The notes beneath the pieces are model-generated. The model was given only the letters and a program-made list of their open reading frames with translations. It was not told where the DNA came from and made no database searches. The position numbers were made by a program, and so were the translations under genes. 9,039 nucleotides of DNA, from positions 1-9,039 of the forward strand of contig CAIOLF010000057.1 of the NCBI GenBank assembly GCA_903859075.1, in the 5' to 3' direction. Origin of the DNA: Candidatus Buchananbacteria bacterium (lineage in GTDB: Bacteria > Patescibacteriota > Patescibacteriia > 2-01-FULL-39-33). Position 1 is the first letter of the stretch. Every line of letters starts with the position of its first letter. Of this stretch, positions 1-6,258 are shown piece after piece.

Positions 1-1
1 G

Positions 2-160
2 GGCGTAACGATCAATGTTTATCCGTCCGAAGGATGGGAAGTTCGCGGAATCGCCTTTTCCGATCAGAATGGGGAATTCATAATGGAATTTCTGGACTTC
101 ACCTTCCCGATGCCCGACTACGAGTTGGATGTCACCGTGACCTTCCAGCCGCAGCAATAA
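2..160 (+). CDS. C-terminal fragment of a surface/secreted protein with an InlB-B-like repeat (5' truncated by window)
   Basis: The frame starting at base 2 is open from the window edge to TAA at 158-160 and gives about 52 residues. It is beta-strand-like with no helix-forming run. It carries the signature of the divergent InlB B-repeat / bacterial repeat fold: G-x-T-I-N-V near the start, S-E-G-W-E-V in the middle, and F-T-F-P-M-P-D-Y followed by D-V-T-V-T-F at the end. Such repeats usually sit in tandem in cell-surface or secreted proteins, so the missing upstream part is probably long and exported. This is inference. The gene ends only two residues after a small P-Q-P-Q-Q tail, so no C-terminal sorting signal or membrane anchor follows the repeat. 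A terminator lies 65 bp downstream. The family call is fairly secure; the molecular function cannot be read from the fragment. Confidence 0.7.
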   Translation, partial: GVTINVYPSEGWEVRGIAFSDQNGEFIMEFLDFTFPMPDYELDVTVTFQPQQ

Positions 161-197
161 CCACCTTATCTTAGCGGCGATGACGAGTTGCCGACTG

Positions 198-206
198 AAA
201 GGAGGT
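198..206 (+). promoter_or_regulatory. Orphan strong Shine-Dalgarno-like sequence
   Basis: AAAGGAGGT is the best match to the anti-SD of 16S rRNA anywhere in the window, yet no ATG, and no suitably spaced GTG or TTG, opens a reasonable frame after it. One frame starting at ATA (210-212) runs 24 codons to TAA through the terminator hairpin. TTG at 221 opens only an 8-codon frame. It may be the remnant ribosome site of a decayed small gene, a leader peptide using a non-standard start, or chance. Confidence 0.45.
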
Positions 207-224
207 AACATAACACAAGTTTGG

Positions 225-265
225 AAAGAAGCGATACCGATGGGTAGCGCTTCTTTTCGTTTTGG
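225..265 (+). terminator. Intrinsic terminator after the surface-protein fragment
   Basis: AAGAAGCG (226-233) pairs perfectly with CGCTTCTT (248-255). A single A/G mismatch follows, then TACC (235-238) pairs with GGTA (243-246), closing a GATG loop. The hairpin runs directly into a T-rich stretch (TTTTCGTTTT, 254-263). The A-rich 5' flank makes it possibly bidirectional. It separates the upstream gene from the acd promoter. Confidence 0.8.
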
Positions 266-273
266 CGAAATTA

Positions 274-282
274 TGTTAAAAT
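274..282 (+). promoter_or_regulatory. Probable acd-murJ promoter (extended -10)
   Basis: TGT followed by TAAAAT (277-282) forms an extended -10 element identical to the one upstream of lepA. No good -35 lies 17 bp upstream: that position reads TTTTCG and falls in the terminator T-tract. This suits an extended -10 promoter. The expected start is near 289, which leaves a leader of about 24 nt with no SD before the acd ATG. Confidence 0.5.
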
Positions 283-312
283 AATTAAAATATTTACCTT
301 TGCGTCAAGTTT

Positions 313-2394
313 ATGTCAAGCAAAAATTTAGACCAATTTTTTCATCCCCAGAGCATCGCCGTTATCGGAGCGTCCAATCATGATGGCAAGGTCGGCAACG
401 ATGTCATGCGCAATTTAAACCTTAATTTCAGCGGTCAGATTTATCCGGTAAATCCTCACGATTCCGAGGTTCTGGGCTACAAGTCCTATAATACCATAAA
501 GTCCCTGCCCCGAGCGGCTGACTTGGCGATTATTGTCATCCCGGCGGCCGTTGTACCGCAAGCCGTCAAAGAGTGCGGCCAGAAGGGAATTAAGAATATC
601 GTTATTATCTCCGCCGGCTTCAAAGAAGTCGGAGCTGAGGGCGTAAAATTAGAACAGCAACTAGCCGATCTGAAAAATCGTTTCGGCCTGCGGATTCTCG
701 GGCCGAATTGCTTGGGTTATATTACTGCTTTGCCGCAAATCAATGCTTCTTTTGCCAATGAATTTCCGGAAACCGGCAATATCGCTTTTATTTCCCAATC
801 GGGTGCTTTAGGAACTGCCATTTTGGATATGGCGGCGGCGCAAAAAATCGGCTTGTCTTATTTTGTCAGCTTGGGCAATAAATGCGACATCGATGAGATA
901 GATATGCTGGAATATCTGGCAACTGATAAAAATACCAAAGTGATTTTGTTGTACTTGGAGAACATTTCTGATGGCCCGCGGTTTATTGAAGTTGCTAAAA
1001 AAGTCACTCATAAAAAGCCGGTTATAGTATTGAAGTCCGGTAAGACCGCTAGGGGTATGAAAGCGGTCTCCTCGCATACCGGCTCGCTCGCCGGAGCCGC
1101 CGAAGTTTATAGCGCGGCTTTCAAGCAAGCCGGCGTGATCGAAGTGGAAGACGTGGAAGATTTTGAAGCCGTGGCGGAGCTGATGTCTTATCAGGAATGT
1201 CCCAAAGGCAACCGTGTGGCGGTTCTTACCAATGCCGGTGGCCCGGGGATTCTGGTGACCGATTTATTGCCGAGATACGGCCTGGAATTGGCGGCATTTT
1301 CCGTTGAGACGGCAGCCAAACTTAAAGCCGGTTTGCCACCGGCAGCCAGTGTCGGCAATCCGGTGGATATTATCGGCGACGCCTTGGCTGATCGTTATGC
1401 TTATGCTTTCGGCCAGATTGTCAAAGATAAAAACGTAGATAGCATCATCGTGGTGCTTACCCCTCAGAAAATGACCCAGATAGCCGCCACCGCCGAGGCG
1501 ATCGGCAAACAGAATGCCCAGACCAGAAAGCCGGTAATTTTATGCTTCATGGGCGAGAAATCAATCGTCCCGCATTACGCGCTGTTTAAAAAATATTTAT
1601 TGCCGCAGGTCAATTTCCCGCTCACCACTGTCCGAGCATTGTCAGTGATGACTGCTTACGCCGCCGCCAGAAATCAGGCAGAAAAAATATCCAAGAAAAA
1701 GCCGCTGGCTGCGGCGTTAGTCAGAAAAGCCAGAGTATTTTTGAAACAACCGTCCAATGAACAGTCCAGCCGCAATATTTTGTCGCTATTTGGTTTGCCG
1801 CTCCATAATGCCGGTTTGGCTAAGAATTTCATTGAGGCCAAAAGAATCGCCGCTAAGATCGGCTACCCTTTGGCGGTCAAAGTCGTTTCCGAACAGATTT
1901 TACATAAATCCGATGTCGGCGGCGTAGTCGTTGATGTCAAGAATGAAGTGGAGCTGGAAAAAGCAATTTCAAAAATCGCAAGTAATGTGCATAAAGGTGC
2001 GCGAAGTGCCAAAATAGATGGTTATCTCATCGGAGAAATGGTGCTTGGCACCCAATTGATCGTGGGGCTGAAGCGCGATGACCAATTCGGGCCGGTGATT
2101 ATGCTGGGTCTGGGCGGTATTTATACGGAGGTTTTTAAAGACGTGGTTTTCCGGATAGCTCCCGTGGGAGCGGCTGAGGCGCAAAAGATGCTGTCGGAAT
2201 TGAAAATTTACCCGATTATCAAGGGCGCTCGCGGCCAGAAGCCGCTAGACGAGTCGGCGCTGGTTGATTTGATTGTTAAATTGTCCGATTTATCGCTGGC
2301 CTTGCCGGAAATCAAAGAAATTGATCTCAATCCAGTCGTGGTCCTGGAGCGCGGCCGGGGAGTCAAAATAGTGGATGCCAGGATGGTAAAATGA
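313..2394 (+). CDS. acd: Acetate/acyl-CoA ligase (ADP-forming), fused alpha-beta subunits
   Basis: This enzyme interconverts acetyl-CoA (or other acyl-CoA) + ADP + Pi and acetate + CoA + ATP, a cytosolic substrate-level phosphorylation step in fermenters. The 693 residues are a full fused alpha-beta form. The N-terminal CoA-binding Rossmann domain has AVIGAS at 16-21. The ligase domains have LGPNCLG near 129-135, SQSGALG at 161-167, and SSHTGSLAG, whose His255 matches the phosphorylated alpha-histidine. After a linker around 455-480, the ATP-grasp (beta) half has LHKSDVGG with His531, matching the second active-site histidine, then GLGGIYTEVF near 599-608 and EIDLNP at 669-674. No GNAT domain is attached, which argues against a Pat-type protein acetyltransferase. 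The ATG at 313 fits the family N-terminus (a DQFFHPQSIAVIG-like start) but has no SD. It ends in TGA 3 bp before murJ, so the two are probably co-transcribed. Acetate as the main substrate is inferred. Confidence 0.93.
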   Translation: MSSKNLDQFFHPQSIAVIGASNHDGKVGNDVMRNLNLNFSGQIYPVNPHDSEVLGYKSYNTIKSLPRAADLAIIVIPAAVVPQAVKECGQKGIKNIVIISAGFKEVGAEGVKLEQQLADLKNRFGLRILGPNCLGYITALPQINASFANEFPETGNIAFISQSGALGTAILDMAAAQKIGLSYFVSLGNKCDIDEIDMLEYLATDKNTKVILLYLENISDGPRFIEVAKKVTHKKPVIVLKSGKTARGMKAVSSHTGSLAGAAEVYSAAFKQAGVIEVEDVEDFEAVAELMSYQECPKGNRVAVLTNAGGPGILVTDLLPRYGLELAAFSVETAAKLKAGLPPAASVGNPVDIIGDALADRYAYAFGQIVKDKNVDSIIVVLTPQKMTQIAATAEAIGKQNAQTRKPVILCFMGEKSIVPHYALFKKYLLPQVNFPLTTVRALSVMTAYAAARNQAEKISKKKPLAAALVRKARVFLKQPSNEQSSRNILSLFGLPLHNAGLAKNFIEAKRIAAKIGYPLAVKVVSEQILHKSDVGGVVVDVKNEVELEKAISKIASNVHKGARSAKIDGYLIGEMVLGTQLIVGLKRDDQFGPVIMLGLGGIYTEVFKDVVFRIAPVGAAEAQKMLSELKIYPIIKGARGQKPLDESALVDLIVKLSDLSLALPEIKEIDLNPVVVLERGRGVKIVDARMVK

Positions 2395-2397
2395 TTT

Positions 2398-4104
2398 ATG
2401 TTCAAGCTTTTTTTCCGCAAAATAAATTCAGCTTCCCAGACCATTACTTCGGCGGCGATTATCATCGGCTCCCTGTCTTTGGTCAGCCGATTTTTTGGAA
2501 TTTTTCGCGATCGTATTTTGGCTTCAGAGTTTGGAGCGGGCGATACGCTGGATGTTTATTACGCCGCTTTCCGGCTGCCGGATTTGGTGTATAATCTTTT
2601 GATTCTTGGCGCCGTGTCGGCGGGGCTGATTCCGGTTTTTGCCGCGCTGCTGGCCAAACATAAAGAAAGCGATGCTTGGAAATTAATAAATAGCATTTTA
2701 AATATTCTATCATTGGGTCTGATAATAATTTGCGTTTTATTATTTGTCTTTGCTCCTTGGCTGATGCCTTTGATTACGCCGGGATTTTCTCAGGAAAAGA
2801 TGACGCTAGTGGTCGGCTTGTCGCGCATTATGTTTTTGAGCCCGCTATTTTTGGGCTTGTCGGCGATATTTTCCTCCATTTTGCAATCCTTCCGCAAATT
2901 TTTTATTTATTCCATCGCGCCGATTTTTTACAATTTGGGAATTATCGTCGGCGCTTTGTTTCTGGTGCCGATTTGGGGCGTCTATGGCCTGGCTTGGGGC
3001 GTGGTCTTGGGCGCGCTAGTGCATATGATTATTCAATTCCTGCCGATTTTTTCCGTCGGGTACAAGTATCAATTTATTTTTAATTTCCGCGATAAATATG
3101 TCCGCGATGTCGCCAAGATGATGGTGCCTCGGACTTTGGCGCTCATTGTCAGCCAGCTGAACTTTTTGGTCATTACGATTATCGCGTCCACTTTGGCCGC
3201 CGGTTCGCTGGCGATTTTTAATTTGTCCAATAATCTGCAGAATTTTCCCCTGGGCATCTTTGGCGTCTCCATGGCGGTGGCCGCTTTGCCGGTATTATCC
3301 ACGCTTTGGGCTGACAAAAAACGCGATGACTTCGTCAAGACAATTTCCACTTCTTTCCGTCAGATCTTGTTTTTTATCGTGCCGATTTCCGTCTTGCTTT
3401 ATGTCTTGCGCGCCCAGGTGGTGCGCGTGATTTTGGGAGCCGGCAGCTTCAATTGGTATGATACGCGCCTCACCGCCGCCTGCCTGGCGATATTTTGTAT
3501 CGGACTATTCGCTCAAGGCACGTTCCCGCTGATTATCCGCGGTTTTTACGCCTTACATAATACCAAAACGCCTTTTTACATCGGCATTGTGGCTATGATT
3601 GTTAATTTTCTATCTTTGCTTTTATTCCGTTGGATCTATAGTTTTGATAATTGGCTGACATTCTTTACCACCGCCATGTTGCGCGTTAGCGACATCGGCG
3701 ATTTGATCGACTTCCGCGTCTTGGCCCTGCCGGCGGCCATTACCGTCTCCTCGATTTTTGAGCTGGTCGTTCTGATGATTTTTATGCGCCGGATTATTGG
3801 CCGGCTGGATGGACACAAGATTTTGAATTCGGTTTTTCGTATTTTAGTCGCTTCAGTAGGCGGCGGTATTTTTTCTTATGCCGTGTTGCAGCTGACGGCA
3901 ACTCTGGTGCCGACAGAAAAGGTTTATGGCTTATTTTTTCAAGGACTGCTGGCGGGTCTGGCCGGCCTGGGCGGGTACTGGCTGATTGGCTGGCTGTTAA
4001 AGATGGAAGAAATGAGCATTTTTGTCGTTTCCATGAAACGCAAGCTGCTCAGGTCGGCTAGGGTGGCGCCGGAAGATAATATTACGGAAGGGGAGATAAC
4101 CTAG
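2398..4104 (+). CDS. murJ: Lipid II flippase MurJ (MviN family)
   Basis: MurJ is an integral inner-membrane MOP-superfamily transporter that flips lipid-linked peptidoglycan precursor to the outer leaflet. The 568 residues hold about 14 hydrophobic segments. The N-terminal signature is clear: SRFFG at 30-34, the arginine-aspartate-arginine triplet 37-39, FGAGDTLD at 45-52, and FRLPD at 58-62 in the first two helices. The mid-protein FPLGIFGVSMAVAALPVLS region is also typical. The length is somewhat above the ~510 of E. coli because of the longer C-terminal helices and a hydrophilic tail rich in K, R and E. The ATG lies 3 bp after the acd stop, and AGGATGG (2380-2386) is a plausible SD about 11 bp upstream, inside the acd end, which supports translational coupling. 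Its presence indicates a peptidoglycan wall. The pairing with acd looks like shared transcription, not a shared pathway. Confidence 0.95.
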   Translation: MFKLFFRKINSASQTITSAAIIIGSLSLVSRFFGIFRDRILASEFGAGDTLDVYYAAFRLPDLVYNLLILGAVSAGLIPVFAALLAKHKESDAWKLINSILNILSLGLIIICVLLFVFAPWLMPLITPGFSQEKMTLVVGLSRIMFLSPLFLGLSAIFSSILQSFRKFFIYSIAPIFYNLGIIVGALFLVPIWGVYGLAWGVVLGALVHMIIQFLPIFSVGYKYQFIFNFRDKYVRDVAKMMVPRTLALIVSQLNFLVITIIASTLAAGSLAIFNLSNNLQNFPLGIFGVSMAVAALPVLSTLWADKKRDDFVKTISTSFRQILFFIVPISVLLYVLRAQVVRVILGAGSFNWYDTRLTAACLAIFCIGLFAQGTFPLIIRGFYALHNTKTPFYIGIVAMIVNFLSLLLFRWIYSFDNWLTFFTTAMLRVSDIGDLIDFRVLALPAAITVSSIFELVVLMIFMRRIIGRLDGHKILNSVFRILVASVGGGIFSYAVLQLTATLVPTEKVYGLFFQGLLAGLAGLGGYWLIGWLLKMEEMSIFVVSMKRKLLRSARVAPEDNITEGEIT

Positions 4105-4110
4105 ATATTA

Positions 4111-4221
4111 GAAATTAAGAAATTATGAAATTGAGAAATTAAGGGAAATTATTAATCTTAATAATGTAATTTTGTATTTACCCTTAGTTTCATTATTTCT
4201 AAATTTCTTAATTTCTTTTTT
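4111..4221 (+). terminator. Long AT-rich palindrome with T-run closing the acd-murJ unit
   Basis: The 14-mer GAAATTAAGAAATT (4111-4124) is perfectly complementary to 4202-4215. Inner segment 4135-4145 pairs with 4181-4191 through one G-U wobble, and a small central hairpin pairs ATTATTAA (4148-4155) with TTAATAAT (4158-4165). The structure ends in six Ts (4216-4221), so it can act as an intrinsic terminator despite its low GC content. Each arm consists of four 8-bp tandem units of the form GAAATTAA, inverted in the right arm. No other feature is seen in the 172-bp gap except the lepA promoter. Confidence 0.65.
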
Positions 4222-4224
4222 ATC

Positions 4225-4253
4225 TTGATTTTTAGCCGTAAAAATGTTAAAAT
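4225..4253 (+). promoter_or_regulatory. lepA promoter
   Basis: TTGATT (4225-4230) is the -35. A 17-bp spacer ends in TGT, and TAAAAT (4248-4253) is the -10, so this is an extended -10 promoter. It begins right after the T-run of the preceding terminator. The expected start is near 4260, giving a leader of about 17 nt with no SD before the lepA ATG. Confidence 0.7.
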
Positions 4254-4276
4254 TCTCTAGTAAATTATCTTAAATT

Positions 4277-6049
4277 ATGCCTAACAACATCCGCAATTTT
4301 TGCATTATCGCCCACATCGATCACGGCAAGTCCACGCTGGCTGACCGGATGCTTGAGATTACCGGTACCGTGTCCAAACGCGATATGAAGGAGCAGCTGC
4401 TCGATCAGATGGATATTGAACGCGAAAGGGGAATTACAATTAAGCTGCAGCCGGTGCGCATGAATTGGCAGGGTTATGAGCTTAATCTTATTGACACTCC
4501 CGGACATGTGGATTTTACTTATGAAGTTTCGCGCAGCCTGATGGCTGTCGAGGGTGCGTTGATGCTTGTCGATGCCACTCAGGGAGTGCAAGCGCAGACG
4601 CTGGCCAATCTCTATTTGGCGCTTGATAATAATCTGACAATCATTCCGGTAATCAATAAAATCGACTTGCCGGCGGCCGATGTGAAGCGCTGCCAGGAAG
4701 AAATCATTAATCTGCTCGGCTGCAAAAAAGAAGAAATCTATTGCGCTTCCGGCAAGACAGGCGAAGGTGTAAAAGAAATCCTGGACGCGGTAATCCGGCA
4801 AGTGCCGCCGCCTTCTCGCGATGACAGCCGGCCACTGCGCGCTCTGATTTTCGATTCCATTTATGATGAATACCGCGGCGTTATCGCCTACGTCAGGATT
4901 TTTGAAGGGGAGATTATTGCCGGCAAGAAAATAAAATTCGTCGTCAGTAGGGAACTGGCTGAGGCGCTGGAAGTCGGTCATTTTTCACCGAAGTATATCA
5001 AAGATGCCAAACTGACGTCAGGTGAAGTCGGCTATATCGTCACCGGCCTGCACGAAGTATCGCAATGCAAAGTCGGCGACACTATTACTTTTGCCGACGC
5101 GCGGGTTGAGGCACTGCCGGGGTATAAAGAAGTCAAGCCGATGGTTTATGCCGGCGTTTTTTGCAAAGACGGCAGTGATTTTAATCGCCTGCGCGAGGCG
5201 ATTGAAAAACTGAAGCTAAATGACGCGGCGCTCAGCTATGAGCCGGAAAATTCCCAGGCTTTGGGGTTCGGTTTTCGTTGCGGTTTCCTGGGCCTGCTGC
5301 ACCTGGAAATATTTCAGGAACGCTTGCGCCGCGAATTCGGCCTTGATCTGATCGTCACCGTGCCTAGTGTCGCTTTTAACGTTTATTTGCGCAATGGCAA
5401 GATGGAAGCGGTGTATAATCCGGTTTCTTTCCCCGACCCGACGCTGATTGATCAGGTGGATGAGCCGATTATGAAAGTGGACATTTTTACGCCCAAGGAA
5501 TATTTGGGCGCGATCATGCAATTGGCCACGGAAAAGCGCGGCAGCTATCTTAATACCGAATATCTGGATGAGCAATTGGCCATCTTGCATTATCAAGTGC
5601 CGCTCACGCAATTAATCGTTGATTTTTATGACAAGCTCAAGTCAGTCAGCTCCGGCTATGCCTCGCTTAATTATGATTTTTTCGGCTACGAAAAGACGGA
5701 TGTGGTAAAAATGGATATTTTGGTGGCGGAAGAAAAAGTAGAGGCGCTTTCCCTTATCACTTATCGCGACAGCGCTTATTCTGTCGGTAAAAAAATTGTG
5801 GAAATACTGAAAAGTACTCTGTCGCGCCAGCAGTTCATGGTCAAGATTCAGGCCGCGGTCGGCGGCAAGATTATCGCCGCGGAGAGGATTTCCGCCTTGC
5901 GCAAGGACGTGACAGAGCATCTTTATGGCGGCGACTGGTCGCGGCGCGCCAAGCTGCTGGAAAAACAGAAGAAAGGCAAAAAGAAAATGCTGGGCATCGG
6001 CAAAGTGGATATCCCGCCGGATGCCTTTTTGGCAGTACTGAAAAGGTAG
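4277..6049 (+). CDS. lepA: Elongation factor 4 (LepA), ribosome-associated GTPase
   Basis: LepA is a translational GTPase that binds the ribosome near the EF-G site and affects initiation and elongation, including back-translocation in vitro. At 590 residues it is full length (E. coli has 599). The G motifs are intact: G1 AHIDHGKST (12-20), G2 RGIT (51-54), G3 DTPGH (73-77), G4 NKID (127-130) and G5 ASGKTG (157-162). Domain II and the EF-G-like III/V modules follow, with GFRCGFLGLLHLEI in the middle. The family-specific C-terminal domain is present and ends in a lysine-rich run, then GIGKVDIPPDAFLAVLK. The HIDHGKS form of G1 and that C-terminal tail separate it from EF-G and TypA. The ATG at 4277 gives the canonical N-terminus and has no SD. 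No forward terminator is seen after the stop, so transcripts may run on towards recJ. Confidence 0.97.
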   Translation: MPNNIRNFCIIAHIDHGKSTLADRMLEITGTVSKRDMKEQLLDQMDIERERGITIKLQPVRMNWQGYELNLIDTPGHVDFTYEVSRSLMAVEGALMLVDATQGVQAQTLANLYLALDNNLTIIPVINKIDLPAADVKRCQEEIINLLGCKKEEIYCASGKTGEGVKEILDAVIRQVPPPSRDDSRPLRALIFDSIYDEYRGVIAYVRIFEGEIIAGKKIKFVVSRELAEALEVGHFSPKYIKDAKLTSGEVGYIVTGLHEVSQCKVGDTITFADARVEALPGYKEVKPMVYAGVFCKDGSDFNRLREAIEKLKLNDAALSYEPENSQALGFGFRCGFLGLLHLEIFQERLRREFGLDLIVTVPSVAFNVYLRNGKMEAVYNPVSFPDPTLIDQVDEPIMKVDIFTPKEYLGAIMQLATEKRGSYLNTEYLDEQLAILHYQVPLTQLIVDFYDKLKSVSSGYASLNYDFFGYEKTDVVKMDILVAEEKVEALSLITYRDSAYSVGKKIVEILKSTLSRQQFMVKIQAAVGGKIIAAERISALRKDVTEHLYGGDWSRRAKLLEKQKKGKKKMLGIGKVDIPPDAFLAVLKR

Positions 6050-6062
6050 AATAATATCAAAT

Positions 6063-6083
6063 AAAAAACCGCCCTGGCGGCGG
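6063..6083 (-). terminator. Intrinsic terminator of the small membrane-peptide gene (minus strand)
   Basis: Read on the minus strand, CCGCC (6083-6079), a GCCAG loop and GGCGG (6073-6069) form an all-GC 5-bp stem followed at once by six Ts (6068-6063) and a further AT-rich run. On the plus strand the hairpin has no downstream T-run, so it should stop only the minus-strand transcript. It lies 26 bp after the stop of the 37-codon gene. Confidence 0.75.
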
Positions 6084-6109
6084 AGTGAACCTTTCCCGAT
6101 TTGGGGCGT

Positions 6110-6223
6110 CTAGTTAAAAACGGAAAATAACGGCAGGACGGTAAAAAAGAGCATGGAAAAAACCATCAGAAAAGCGAGGACGATCCACAGAATTTTCATT
6201 TTTCTCTTTTTAGCTTGGTTCAT
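6110..6223 (-). CDS. Small single-span membrane peptide, 37 aa, probably leaderless mRNA
   Basis: Function is unknown. The ATG at 6223-6221 opens 37 codons to TAG at 6112-6110. The product has a basic N-terminus (K5, K6, R7, K8, K10) followed by one hydrophobic helix of about 22 residues (ILWIVLAFLMVFSMLFFTVL, then PLF) and a very short tail. The positive-inside rule predicts a cytoplasmic N-terminus. A longer frame upstream of this ATG exists, but it would run through the promoter and into recJ, so the internal ATG is chosen: it falls at the expected +1 of a perfect promoter (TATAAT 6235-6230, TTGACA 6258-6253). A terminator follows 26 bp after the stop. Promoter, frame and terminator together make a self-contained unit of about 160 nt, which supports a real gene. 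It could be a structural membrane peptide, a toxin-like peptide or a partner of a larger complex; nothing in the sequence decides. Confidence 0.7.
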   Translation of the reverse strand: MNQAKKRKMKILWIVLAFLMVFSMLFFTVLPLFSVFN

Positions 6224-6229
6224 GAATAC

Positions 6230-6258
6230 ATTATAAATTTTATCCATCATAATGTCAA
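6230..6258 (-). promoter_or_regulatory. Perfect consensus promoter for the 37-aa peptide, overlapping the recJ start
   Basis: On the minus strand, TTGACA (6258-6253), a 17-bp spacer and TATAAT (6235-6230) match the primary sigma consensus at all twelve positions. The -10 ends six bases before the ATG at 6223, so transcription should begin on or next to the start codon. The -35 covers recJ codons 1-3 (ATG at 6252), so occupancy here would interfere with recJ expression. Confidence 0.85.
6232..6237 (+). promoter_or_regulatory. Possible recJ -10 element sharing bases with the opposing promoter
   Basis: TATAAA (6232-6237) on the plus strand overlaps the minus-strand TATAAT by four bases within ATTATAAA. 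A start near 6244 would give recJ a leader of only about 8 nt. The -35 position (6209-6214, TTTAGC) is poor. The site is weak evidence of a shared divergent promoter; recJ could instead be read from lepA. Confidence 0.3.

Noticed and set aside
2392..2400. TGA read as glycine (Gracilibacteria/Absconditabacteria code), fusing acd into downstream sequence
   Set aside because: The TGA comes exactly at the normal end of the ATP-grasp domain, and murJ starts 3 bp later with its own canonical N-terminus and SD, so TGA is a stop here.
4265..4981. 238-codon minus-strand open frame opposite lepA
   Set aside because: It lies wholly antisense to highly conserved LepA G-domain codons, shows no recognisable motif, and is rich in H, Q and R as expected from reverse reading of this gene.
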